DNA of 64,000 nt from Actinoplanes subtropicus (GTDB taxonomy: Bacteria; Actinomycetota; Actinomycetes; Mycobacteriales; Micromonosporaceae), in contig NZ_JOJL01000022.1 in NCBI RefSeq assembly GCF_000721705.1, positions 45,654 to 109,653 on the forward strand, in the 5' to 3' direction. Below, one piece after another: positions 27,701-34,955 of the stretch. The translations under genes and the position numbers were made by a program. The notes under the pieces were generated by a model. It worked only from the letters and a program-made list of their open reading frames with translations. It was not told the DNA's origin and did no database searches. How positions within the stretch are numbered: the first letter of the stretch is position 1; each line of letters starts with the position of its first letter.

Positions 27701-27997
27701 GCCGCCGGGCTCGGCGGCGAACGCGACCGCACTGCCTTCCGGCTGTTCGCCGGCGCGCTGCCTATCCTCACCGACGAAGATCTCCTGGGGCGCCTGCTGC
27801 ATGACATCCTCGCCATGCCCGAGAGCAGCCTCTCCCCGGAGGACCTGGGCGCTCTCGCCCAGCACCCGTCCGGAGCGCCGCGGCTGAGCCGGTTTCTCCA
27901 CGATCACCCGGAGCTGGTGGCGCTGCCCAGAGCGGCGTCCCTGCGCCGGCTGTTGGATTCCGCGCTCTCCGGCAAGCCGGGCGAGGTGTCTCCCTGA
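24758..27997 (+). CDS. NACHT-domain NTPase, NNH7-like; candidate phage-defence protein
   Basis: 1079 residues. The N-terminal ~240 residues are helical, starting LSYADAVKILGGQGPAARAIDNLLGG, which resembles NACHT N-terminal helical domain 7 (from memory). The NACHT ATPase has Walker A LGQPGAGKSAL at residues 317-327, Walker B VVLLDGFDELL at 384-394, and a sensor-like VTSR near 426-429. It continues through the helical FLHATFGEYLIARLL segment common to NACHT/STAND proteins. The C-terminal ~400 residues are helical without recognisable LRR, WD40 or TPR repeats. Bacterial NACHT proteins of this plan are antiviral. No effector or partner gene is adjacent. Confidence 0.82.
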   Translation: MPKGLSYADAVKILGGQGPAARAIDNLLGGALSLATLGGSEAALGFFDAKTEILRLGGLLTARLNDSMSGLKRYDRSQRLLAAHCVLVVAAFFESVDEILVAGSSERTGFTTEEEITRLGAPPGESTVYRLLSAKIPLPSADRTYDSLLAELDRWYRSQATALSLVLPRVSGAARLPEWAVDRYDRSHRRLAEEIPEFAIWAGRLEDRAAARGLERLESALRRAGSGRDPGADRAALAGAYRAELERPVLGGEPGDVVLPTLGEAYIDPHFRVQAAGPGARPSAEEWWTAEVRTDFPAFLAAYLTTDRPTEAPLLVLGQPGAGKSALTRILAARLPAADFLVVRVPLRDVPAETDILDQVEWSLRAAIGRAVEWAALAGDALPVVLLDGFDELLQATGVHQSNYLERVAEFQRREAAVGRPVVVLVTSRIAVADRARLPDGGLVVRLEPFDDAQIARWAAVWNTANRDRLRDSGRDPLDPAVLIRFRDLAGQPLLLLMLALYDASGNALRHDAASLDSGQLYERLLARFALREVDRVHAGLPDHRRAELVEDELVRLSVVAFAMFNRNRLWISERELDADLAGLDLAPSPSASADHFRTPLTAAQDMVGRFFFIQRSQAIRDDKLLQTYEFLHATFGEYLIARLLVHALREVIAHEQVGTRGPRLSRRLPGDLIQTLLGYTPLTARNTVLFFVGGLIRNDERGAFRASLLRRASESVTRPAYTPGPYRPVDKRIDHWMATYSFNVVLLTLACGGELRASELFTGAKDPADWLRGTALQWRAAIPGTMWLESLNSLWVRRDWHGGRRDMVLSLGQADVLFVDTDWSHRVVPGSPPRPEFQANFALVPALTSMSLSNNLSDDTFLHALEPLLYEVPEAITTFVRHPDITGTESVAHSLLRMWMASASNADRSHLIAEYRRAANAVSAGALVDRERCTTILVRSLVADAPRLSPMDVLAIIDQSVLDHDAPGIELVLEYVLSTAAAGLGGERDRTAFRLFAGALPILTDEDLLGRLLHDILAMPESSLSPEDLGALAQHPSGAPRLSRFLHDHPELVALPRAASLRRLLDSALSGKPGEVSP

Positions 27998-28361
27998 CGG
28001 CTGCGCGCCGCCCGGGCGAGCCGGTCGAAGGTGGTCAGGCCGCGGCGAGCGCGGCGGCCAGCGGGCGGGTGACGGCGATCAGGCCGGCTCGGGGTGCGTC
28101 CTGCCATGACGTGGTAACCGGCGGCAGGGCCGATGCCGCCGTCGCCGGGAATTTCGCGTGTTACGGATATTCGTGGCTTGCGGTCGCCGGCCTGCAGCTT
28201 GCCCAGCGGACCGATCGGCTCACCGGGCTGGCGATGGGTGGTTACCACGCGGCTGGCTTTCGCGGGGGAGAAGGACACCATTGTGTACGGCCCGCAGCGG
28301 GACGACGCCGTGGTGGACATCCCCGGGCCGCTGCTCGTCGGCGCGCGGTTGAACGTGGCGG
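27998..28361. other. Gene-free stretch, possible decayed sequence
   Basis: Open frames exist on both strands (for example a plus frame reading TRLAFAGEKDTIVYGPQRDD around 28250-28310). None has a convincing start, codon pattern or recognisable family. Local GC is somewhat lower at 28140-28300. It may be a remnant of a lost gene. Confidence 0.4.
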
Positions 28362-28958
28362 TCAGCGGAGCGCGTGGCCGTGGGTGGCGGCCAGCGCCTC
28401 GACGTCCGGCTCGCCGTACGTCGCGACCATCGCGGCGAAGACGGCGGCCTTGTCCGGCCCGAATCCGGCCACTTCCGACCGGTAGGTGGCGGCCGTCAGA
28501 AACGTGGGCGGGCTGGACTTGCTGTGGAACTTGTCGGCGTACATGACCAGGTGTTCCTCGGGGCTTCGCGCGACGTAATCGCCGATCGGCAGGGGCAGGG
28601 CCTGCCGGCGGATGTCGTCCCGAGTGATGCCGACGCCGGTGTGACATGAGCAGAAGCGACACACCGTCGCCGGGAAGCCCAACTCGCTGAGCAGCTCGTG
28701 GCCGAGGATGCCGTGCCGGATGTAGTTGGCGTGGTCCAGCGACCCGTCGGCGCGGTACAGGCGGTAGACGCCGATGTCGTGCAGCAGGCAACCGGCCCGG
28801 ACCAGGGCGGCGTCCACGTCGAGGCGATTGTTCGCGATCAGTTCGGCGGCCATCTCGGCCACGATCACGCAATGGGTGTGCACCAGGTCGAGGGCGGCCG
28901 CGTTCGGCGCGAACCGCTCGTGCAGGGACCGGATCTCGAGATCACTGGGCAGGCGCAC
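28362..28958 (-). CDS. HD-domain phosphohydrolase-like protein
   Basis: 198 residues. The metal-binding HD pattern is present: LVHTHCVIVAEMA (first His), GCLLHDIGVYRL (His-Asp), IRHGILGHELL and a later Asp in YADKFHS. The ADKFHSKSSPPTF segment is typical of uncharacterised stand-alone HD proteins of about 190 residues. It probably hydrolyses a phosphate ester or nucleotide, substrate unknown. It stands alone, downstream of the SGNH esterase and separated from it by the 24-base repeat array. Confidence 0.85.
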   Translation of the reverse strand: MRLPSDLEIRSLHERFAPNAAALDLVHTHCVIVAEMAAELIANNRLDVDAALVRAGCLLHDIGVYRLYRADGSLDHANYIRHGILGHELLSELGFPATVCRFCSCHTGVGITRDDIRRQALPLPIGDYVARSPEEHLVMYADKFHSKSSPPTFLTAATYRSEVAGFGPDKAAVFAAMVATYGEPDVEALAATHGHALR

Positions 28959-29020
28959 GATCGCCTATTGTGCCGGGCCGGCCATGCTCCCCGAAGGCCA
29001 CCGCTGGGGAACACGGCCGG

Positions 29021-29164
29021 GGTCTCCAGCTTTCGGCCGGCCGGGGTCGCTAGCTTTCGGCGGGCCGGGGTCGCTAGCTTTCGGCGGGCCGGGGTCGCTA
29101 GCTTTCGGCGGGCCGGGGGCGCTAGCTTTCGGCCGGCCGGGGTCGCTAGCTTTCGGCCGGCCGG
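29021..29164. repeat. Six tandem 24-base copies of the esterase gene's 3' end
   Basis: Six consecutive 24-base units with a core GCTAGCTTTCGGCSGGCCGG run from 29021 to 29164. On the minus strand each unit reads RPAES-stop, and the unit at 29141-29164 contains the genuine C-terminal codons and stop of the esterase gene (stop at 29146). The array is therefore a serial duplication of the gene terminus into the 3' flank, with the outermost copy most diverged. Confidence 0.9.
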
Positions 29165-29991
29165 GTCGCCGGCCAGGTCAGCGAGTCGTCCGGGATGGCG
29201 GGATCGTGCAGCGCCCAGAAGTCGCGCCCCGGCAGCGTGCACCCGTGCAGCGCCACCAGGCGGGCCACCTCGATCGCCCCGTGCGCCTGGAAGTGTGTGT
29301 TGTCCGAGACCCCGGTCGGATAGTTCGGCGACGCGCCCGCGGCCAGCCAGAGGAAGTACGCCTTGGTCGCCTCCGGTCCGAGCCGGCTCCACAGCGCGAA
29401 CGACAACGCGGTCAGGTCGATCAGCGGCGTGCCGGTCTCGGTCGCGAGCGCTCGCATCGCGTCGGGATACTCCCCGTGCGACAGGTACGCGACGCCGTCG
29501 GCCGTGAAGCGCCGCCGCTCGACCGGCGTCACCAGGACCGGCTGGGCGTGCCGGGCCCGGGCGCCGTCCAGGTAGAGCCGCAGATACTCCTGGAACGTTC
29601 CGTACGGCGTGGTGTATCGGGCCGGGTCGTCACTCTTCTCGTCGTTGTGGCCGAACGAGACCAGCAGCACGTCGCCCGGCCGGATCGCCGTCAGGATCAG
29701 GTCGAGCCGGCCGAGGTCGGCGAAGCTCTTCGAGCTCGCCCCGGACAGCGCGCCGTTCACCACCGCGATCTCCGGCCGGAGGAACACCGGGAGTGCCTGC
29801 CCCCAGCCCGCGCGCGGCACGTCGGCGGTGGCATAGGTCGCCGCGGTGGAGTCGCCGGCGACGTAGATGGTGCGGCGGGGCGGGCGGCCGCCGGCTTTCG
29901 CGGGCGAGGCGATCATCCCGTACGCGCCGGCGACCGCACCGCCGACCGCGGCGCGCAGCAGCGTTCTCCGATCGAGCGTCATGCCCGCCAT
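29146..29991 (-). CDS. Tat-exported SGNH hydrolase, rhamnogalacturonan acetylesterase-like
   Basis: 281 residues. The N-terminus MTLDRRTLLRAAVGGAVAG is a Tat signal (RRxLL). Block I is IYVAGDSTAA (nucleophile Ser in GDST), block II SGASSKSF, block III LVSFGHNDEKSDD, and block V SDNTHFQAHGA (catalytic Asp-His). This matches rhamnogalacturonan acetylesterases (CE12) that remove acetyl groups from pectin. Two LacI-type palindromes 23 and 46 bases upstream suggest sugar-dependent repression. The start is ATG 29991 or the in-frame ATG at 29982. The C-terminal eight codons have been tandemly duplicated downstream. Confidence 0.87.
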   Translation of the reverse strand: MAGMTLDRRTLLRAAVGGAVAGAYGMIASPAKAGGRPPRRTIYVAGDSTAATYATADVPRAGWGQALPVFLRPEIAVVNGALSGASSKSFADLGRLDLILTAIRPGDVLLVSFGHNDEKSDDPARYTTPYGTFQEYLRLYLDGARARHAQPVLVTPVERRRFTADGVAYLSHGEYPDAMRALATETGTPLIDLTALSFALWSRLGPEATKAYFLWLAAGASPNYPTGVSDNTHFQAHGAIEVARLVALHGCTLPGRDFWALHDPAIPDDSLTWPATRPAES

Positions 29992-30013
29992 TCAATCAAC
30001 GTACATCGATTCA

Positions 30014-30050
30014 GGCAAGCGCTTTCCTGAGATGGGGGCAAGCGCTTCCC
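30014..30050. promoter_or_regulatory. Tandem LacI-type operators upstream of the esterase
   Basis: GGCAAGCGCTTTCC at 30014-30027 and GGCAAGCGCTTCCC at 30037-30050, 23 bases apart (about two helical turns), both centred on AAGCGCTT. This is the symmetric core bound by LacI-family sugar repressors. They sit immediately before the esterase start, where binding would block transcription. No LacI gene is in the window. Confidence 0.6.
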
Positions 30051-30083
30051 GGAGCTGACCAGAGGTCCGGAGCCGATCGGTGG

Positions 30084-30491
30084 TCAGGCCTCGAGCTGCA
30101 CCCGCCCCCCGAGTTGCTGCGCCACCTCGAGGTCGTTGGACTCGAACCAGGTCTCGGCGACCCGGTCGCCCTCCAGCCGGAAGATGATGATCCCGGTCTC
30201 CTCGACGTGCTGCCCGCGCGGCGGCAGGTCGAGATAGCCCCCGCGATAGGTCGACCGCACCACGTAGCGGACCACCACCCGGTCCCCGCCGGCGATCACG
30301 TCGTGCACGCCCGGCCGCTGGTCGGTGAACGCGGTCGGGTACCAGCGCAGCCAGTCGGCGAACGTCCGCCGGTCCCCGGTGCCGCCCGGCCCGTGGAAGA
30401 GGAAGTCCTCGGTGGTCAGTCCGGCGAACCGTTTCTCATCCCCCGCCCGGCACATGTCGAACCAAGCCTCCGCGAGCTCCCCAGGACGCAT
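30084..30491 (-). CDS. SnoaL-like/NTF2-fold protein
   Basis: 135 residues from the ATG at 30491. The order of elements fits a SnoaL-like polyketide-cyclase fold: an initial helix (MRPGELAEAWFDMCRAGD), DFLFHGPGGTGDRRTFADWLRW, then the strands VHDVIAGGDRVVVRYVVRSTYRG and EETGIIIFRLEGDRVAETWFESND. The enzymatic role is undetermined, as for most of this family. An upstream extension to 30560 is Cys/Arg-rich and was rejected. Confidence 0.8.
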   Translation of the reverse strand: MRPGELAEAWFDMCRAGDEKRFAGLTTEDFLFHGPGGTGDRRTFADWLRWYPTAFTDQRPGVHDVIAGGDRVVVRYVVRSTYRGGYLDLPPRGQHVEETGIIIFRLEGDRVAETWFESNDLEVAQQLGGRVQLEA

Positions 30492-30606
30492 GTAAGACGT
30501 TCTATGCCAAAGCACTCGCCCGGGGCAAGGCGTTCTGGAACACCCGAGATACGCACGCAAGCATCGATACCCGGCGCGGACCCGCGCCGGGTATCGAGGA
30601 ACGGCC

Positions 30607-31440
30607 TCAGCGCCTGCGGCGGTCCGGCATCGAGTAGAAGCCGGTCGGCAGCGTCTGGGTGTTCGCCTGCCAGGCCGGCTCGCCGTCGGCCTTGCGGTTG
30701 CGGGTCCGGATCCGCAGCAGCAGCGCCACCCCGAGGAAGACCAGCACCGCCCCGATGATCAGGCCGGGCCCGAGCACGCTCGGCGTCCCGCCGCCGGTCG
30801 GCTTGAGCGCCGCCGACGTGGTCGTGGCCTTCGCAGCCGGGGCGGTCTGGTCGTCGGACACCGGCTGCTCGGTCGCGGCGTCGGTCTCGGTCGGCGCCGG
30901 CTTGGCCGACTCGGTCGGACTCGGCTTGTCCGCCACCGCGGTGACCACCCGGCTGCTCGTCTCGGCCGCGGCCAGCTCCTGGCGGCCGCCCGCGTCGAAG
31001 GCGTGCGCGGCGAACGTGACCCGCCCATTGTCCGGGCCGGTGAACGAGATGTCCCATTGGGCGCTGTCGGTCTGGTTGCGACAGACCTGGCCCGGGTCGG
31101 GCTGCGTGTCGGTGATCTGGGCCGCGTCGGCGCCGAGCTGAACGCGTACGCGGAAAGATTGTCCGTTCTCGACCCGATTGACCCGGATCTGGTCGAGACT
31201 GACGCCGTCTGTGGTGATCACCAGGGCCCAGCGCACCTTGAAGCAGCGGCGCTGCCGGTCGGTGGCGACGGCCGCGGTGACCGTGCGTGCCCCCTGACCG
31301 ATGGTGAACGTGGCCGGCGTCTGGCCCATCGTCACCTGAAAGCCGTCGACGGCGGCCACGGCCGGCGTCGCGAAAAATGCCAGGACGGCGGCGATCAGTG
31401 CCAGCCCGGTGGTGACCCGTGCCGATGCCCGGTGTCGCAT
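30607..31440 (-). CDS. Exported, membrane-anchored protein of unknown function
   Basis: 277 residues. A signal peptide (ALIAAVLAFFATPAVAA) is followed by a beta-rich domain (DGFQVTMGQTPATFTIGQGARTVTAAVATDRQRRC...) with Cys residues at RRCFKVRW and GQVCRNQT that may pair. A Pro/Thr/Ser-rich stalk (KPSPTESAKPAPTETDAATE) leads to a C-terminal membrane helix and a basic tail ending MPDRRRR. The layout is of a wall-exposed, stalked protein. I do not recognise the ectodomain. It is divergent from the redox operon across 366 bases. Confidence 0.68.
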   Translation of the reverse strand: MRHRASARVTTGLALIAAVLAFFATPAVAAVDGFQVTMGQTPATFTIGQGARTVTAAVATDRQRRCFKVRWALVITTDGVSLDQIRVNRVENGQSFRVRVQLGADAAQITDTQPDPGQVCRNQTDSAQWDISFTGPDNGRVTFAAHAFDAGGRQELAAAETSSRVVTAVADKPSPTESAKPAPTETDAATEQPVSDDQTAPAAKATTTSAALKPTGGGTPSVLGPGLIIGAVLVFLGVALLLRIRTRNRKADGEPAWQANTQTLPTGFYSMPDRRRR

Positions 31441-31806
31441 GAACGATCATCTCCTTCGGGCGCGTACATGCACGCACGTGCGCACTGGATGGTTCGTGCC
31501 GGGACGGTGAAAGGTTCATCCGGTGCGCCGGGTCACTCTACGGCGGACCTTATTTTTTGTTTAGTTGCCGATCGTCCGCCGGCATCCGCCCAGCTCAGCG
31601 GGGTTCCGCCGGAGCCCGGTGGAAACTGGCCGACATTTTCGCCCCGTGACGTTCATCCGAAGCCGGGCGCTACACGTATGTCGGGGAGGGCAAGGACCGG
31701 GAGACCGGCGCCCGGCCCGCAGGACGTGAAGCACGGGGCATCCCCCACGGATGCCGTCGTTCCGGCGCCCACCGGGACGTGACCCGCTGCGGAGAACGAG
31801 GAGTCA
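31441..31806. promoter_or_regulatory. Intergenic promoter region of the redox operon
   Basis: No gene here. The stretch contains CGGCGGAC (31541-31548) and its exact inverse GTCCGCCG (31574-31581) enclosing an AT-rich centre with TTATTTTTTGTTTAG, unusual for this genome. It also has a small palindrome GCACG-CA-CGTGC at 31470-31481. The AT-rich core could be a promoter or a nucleoid-protein site between divergent genes. GGAGAACGAGGAG at 31793-31803 is a purine-rich ribosome site for the first redox gene. Confidence 0.45.
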
Positions 31807-33483
31807 ATGGCCCGGACAGGTAACAACCAGCGATCCGCCAATCGTGTTGCTGTCGACGTCGGTGCTACCGGTACCAAACCGGCGCCGAGGGGCGCCGTGC
31901 TGATCCTGGTCGTCTGCGTGCTCGCCGCCGTCTGGGCGGTCGCGATGATGACCGCCCCCGGTCGTGTCGGCTATGTGTACTTCTACATGTATTCCGAGTT
32001 CTACATGGGCGTGCTCGCCCTGGTGGCGCTCTCCATAACCATCATGATCGGACTCGTCGCCACCGACCGGCTGGTGCTGTCGATCCGGCAACGGGTGCTG
32101 CTGCAATCGGCCCATCGCACCACCGGCCTGATCGCGGTGACCTCCCTCGCCCTCCACGTCTGGACGAAGATCGCCGAGTCGCACATCAGCGTGATCGACA
32201 TCTTCATCCCCTTCCTCAACCAGGGGAACCGGCTCTACGTCGGCTTCGGCACCATCTCCGGCTGGATCATGGTGCTGGTGATGTGGACCGGCATCGCCCG
32301 CTCCCGGTTCATCGGGCGCGGCAAGCCCTGGATGTGGCGCAGCATCCACGCGATCTCGTACCTGATGTGGCCGATCGCCCTGGTGCACGGCCTGGCCGCC
32401 GGCCGCGCCGCGAAGACCTGGGTCATCGTCAGCTACATCGTGTGCATCCTCGCCGTGCTGATCGGCCTCGCGGTCCGCCTGTCGGTCAGCATGAACCGGA
32501 ACAAGGACTTCTCCTCGTCGGCGGGCGCCGCGCTCAAGCCGGTCGGGAACATGGTGCCCACCGCGTCCCCGGTGATGAAGAAGCCGCGCCGCCGCGAGCC
32601 CGAGCCCGAGCCGCAGACCCTGGGGCCGGTCGCCGTCGTCGACAGCTTCCAGCCGGCCGCCGCGCCGCCACCGCCGGTGAGCGAACGGGCCGAGCTGGTC
32701 GCCCCGGCCGGGCCGCCGCCGCGGCAGCGCCGGGCCGCCATCGAGGACGAGATCGAGTACGACGAGCCGGCCCCGCGCGGCCGCCGGTACGCCGGCGAGG
32801 ACACGTCCACCCGGATGCGCCGTGCCGACTTCGAGGACACCGGCGCGTGGCGCCGCGCCGAGATGGACGACACGTTCACCGGGATGCGTCGCGTCGAGAT
32901 GGACGACACCTCGACCCGGATGCGTCGCGTCGAGATGGACGACACCTCGACCCGGATGCGCCGCGTCGAGATGGACGACACCAGCGGCCGGCTGCGCCGG
33001 ATCGAGGCCGGCGACTTCGACGAGCCGGCCCCGCGGTCCCGCCGCCGGGCCGCCCCGGAGCCGATGCCGATGCCGACGTATGACGACGCCCCGCGCGGGC
33101 GCCGCCGGGCCGAGCCCGGCTACGACGAGGTGCCCCGCCAGCGCGGCGCCGGCCGGTACGAGGACGACCGGCGCTCCGCCCGCTACGAGCCGCGCTTCGG
33201 CGAGGAGGCGGAGGAGGCGCCCCGGGCCCGGCGCGACCGGGGCGCTGATGTCGACCGCGCCGACTCGGGACGGCACAGCCGCACCGGATTCGTCGACCTC
33301 GCGGACGACGATGACGAACTCCCGACGCTGGTCGACATGGCCAGCCGCCGGGCGATGCGGGAGCAGCAGGATCCCGGGCGTGGTCAGGTGGGCCGGGGGG
33401 CTCGCCGCGGTGGCCGTGGCCGGGCGGACGACGACGTGACTGACGACCGGTACTGGTCGCAGCTGCGAGGGGAAGCGAATTGA
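31807..33483 (+). CDS. Ferric-reductase-like cytochrome b membrane protein with repeat-rich tail
   Basis: 558 residues. Five or six membrane helices occupy residues 25-235. Four His residues, in SAHRTTGLIAV, LALHVWTK, RSIHAISYLMW and ALVHGLAAG, form two pairs spaced as in ferric-reductase/cytochrome b561-type bis-heme proteins. Residues 250-558 form a charged, disordered cytoplasmic tail with about four copies of a 12-residue RMRRVEMDDTST unit (encoded near 32875-32990) and many RRR/DDE blocks. The stop overlaps the TTG start of the NuoF-like gene, so the two are coupled. It probably passes electrons across the membrane. Confidence 0.8.
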   Translation: MARTGNNQRSANRVAVDVGATGTKPAPRGAVLILVVCVLAAVWAVAMMTAPGRVGYVYFYMYSEFYMGVLALVALSITIMIGLVATDRLVLSIRQRVLLQSAHRTTGLIAVTSLALHVWTKIAESHISVIDIFIPFLNQGNRLYVGFGTISGWIMVLVMWTGIARSRFIGRGKPWMWRSIHAISYLMWPIALVHGLAAGRAAKTWVIVSYIVCILAVLIGLAVRLSVSMNRNKDFSSSAGAALKPVGNMVPTASPVMKKPRRREPEPEPQTLGPVAVVDSFQPAAAPPPPVSERAELVAPAGPPPRQRRAAIEDEIEYDEPAPRGRRYAGEDTSTRMRRADFEDTGAWRRAEMDDTFTGMRRVEMDDTSTRMRRVEMDDTSTRMRRVEMDDTSGRLRRIEAGDFDEPAPRSRRRAAPEPMPMPTYDDAPRGRRRAEPGYDEVPRQRGAGRYEDDRRSARYEPRFGEEAEEAPRARRDRGADVDRADSGRHSRTGFVDLADDDDELPTLVDMASRRAMREQQDPGRGQVGRGARRGGRGRADDDVTDDRYWSQLRGEAN

Positions 33484-34955
33484 GCACTGCTCAGGTTCCG
33501 CCGGTCACCGCGATCGGCGTTCCGCGGATCACCGCGGGGATGGACGAGTACGGCCGCCTGGACCTCCTGGCCCACCAGGAGGTCCACGGCGGGTTCGCCG
33601 CGCTCTCGTCCGGCGAACTGATCGGCCTTGCCGACCGGATCGAGTTGCGCGGCCGCGGCGGCGCGGGATTCCCGTTCGCCCGCAAGGTCCGTGCGGTGCT
33701 CGACTCCTGCCGCCGGCAGGACCTGCCCCCGGTGATCGTGGTGAACGGCACCGAGGGCGAGCCGCCGTCCTGGAAGGACAAGGCGGTCCTCACCCGGGCG
33801 CCGCACCTGATCCTGGACGGCGCGGCGCTGGCCGCCGCCGCCCTGGACGCCGAGGAGATCGTGATCGGCATCGCCGACGACGGCATCGGCCAGAGCTCGA
33901 TCACCGCGGCCCTGGCCGAGCGGCGGATGCCCTGCCCGACCCGGATCGTCACCGTCCCGCACCGGTTCATCTCCGGCGAGGGCGGCGCGCTGGTCCGCGG
34001 CATCAACGGCGAGGCGCACATCCCGCCCGGCCGCAAGGTGCGCTCCAGCGACAACGGCGTGATGGGCCTGCCCACCCTGCTCTCCAACGCCGAGACGTTC
34101 TCCCAGCTGGCGATCGCGGCCCGGCTCGGACCGTGGGAGTACAACGCGGTCGGCATCCCCGAGGAGCCGGGCACGGTCATGCTGACCGTCGGCGGGTCGG
34201 CGACCAACCCGGCGGTCGTCGAGGCGCCGTCCGGCACCCCGCTGATGGACGTGCTGGCCATGTGCGGCGCCGACATTGGCCCCGGCCTGCTGGTCGGCGG
34301 CTACCACGGCAAGTGGATCACCGCCGAGGCGGCGAGGACGGTCACCATCTCCCGCAAGGGTTTCGCGAAGGTCGGCGGCACGCTCGGCGCCGGCATGCTC
34401 CTGCCGATCGGCTCGAACACCTGCCCGCTCGGCGAGGTCTCCCAGGTCGTGCAGTACCTGGCCGGCGAGTCGGCCGGCCAGTGCGGCCCGTGCCGCCTCG
34501 GTCTGCCGGACCTGGCCCGCGCGGTCACCCTGGTGTCGCTGGGCGGCAACGCGGTGGAGAACGTGCGGCAGGCGGCCGGCGTGGTCAAGGGCCGCGGCGC
34601 GTGCAGCCACCCGGACGGCACCGCCCGGTTCGCGCTTTCCGCGCTCGAGGTGTTCGCCAAGGACGTCGACGCGCACACCAACGGCGAGGGCTGCGGCAAG
34701 TCGGTGCGTGGCATCCTGCCGCTGCCGTACACGGCGGAGACCGGAGCGCGCAAACTCGCTCTCGACTGGTCCCGCTGCGACGGGCACGGCCTCTGCTCGG
34801 CCGTCGCGCCGGAGATCATCCGGCTGGACGCCAACGGCTTCCCGGCCTTCCCGCAGACGCCGCTGCCGCCGTGGCTGGAGATGGGCGCCCGCAAGGCGGT
34901 AAACGTTTGCCCGGCCCTCGCGCTGCGGCTGGACGACGCGAAGGCGACGCACTGA
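33480..34955 (+). CDS. NuoF-like flavoprotein fused to a CxxHxxC ferredoxin domain
   Basis: 491 residues from a TTG overlapping the upstream stop. The FMN/NAD region has GRGGAGFPFARK and NGTEGEPPSWKDK, counterparts of NuoF GRGGAGFP and NGDEGEP. An SLBB-like segment (PSGTPLMDVLAMCGAD) follows. The Fe-S region reads ESAGQCGPCRLG ... GACSHPDG. The first Cys of the classical NuoF motif (SCGxCxPC) is Ala. The C-terminus is a small ferredoxin (CDGHGLCSAVAPEI ... VNVCPALAL), with a CxxHxxC plus CP pattern like [3Fe-4S] ferredoxins of P450 systems. No NuoE or NuoG is present. I infer NAD(P)H oxidation feeding the adjacent cytochrome b. Confidence 0.85.
   Translation: MSTAQVPPVTAIGVPRITAGMDEYGRLDLLAHQEVHGGFAALSSGELIGLADRIELRGRGGAGFPFARKVRAVLDSCRRQDLPPVIVVNGTEGEPPSWKDKAVLTRAPHLILDGAALAAAALDAEEIVIGIADDGIGQSSITAALAERRMPCPTRIVTVPHRFISGEGGALVRGINGEAHIPPGRKVRSSDNGVMGLPTLLSNAETFSQLAIAARLGPWEYNAVGIPEEPGTVMLTVGGSATNPAVVEAPSGTPLMDVLAMCGADIGPGLLVGGYHGKWITAEAARTVTISRKGFAKVGGTLGAGMLLPIGSNTCPLGEVSQVVQYLAGESAGQCGPCRLGLPDLARAVTLVSLGGNAVENVRQAAGVVKGRGACSHPDGTARFALSALEVFAKDVDAHTNGEGCGKSVRGILPLPYTAETGARKLALDWSRCDGHGLCSAVAPEIIRLDANGFPAFPQTPLPPWLEMGARKAVNVCPALALRLDDAKATH

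Noticed and set aside
23288..27907. 1539-codon open frame on the minus strand opposite the GGDEF-EAL and NACHT genes
   Set aside because: It is a GC-bias shadow: the plus strand carries complete conserved motifs throughout and the minus translation is Arg/Gly/Gln/His-rich without any domain.
28069..28546. Two overlapping plus-strand open frames between the NACHT and HD genes
   Set aside because: No recognisable family. They run into the antisense of the HD gene and have poor codon pattern. Kept only as a possible remnant.
29021..29164. Possible CRISPR array
   Set aside because: The 24-base units are directly tandem with no spacers and derive from the neighbouring gene end. No cas genes are present.
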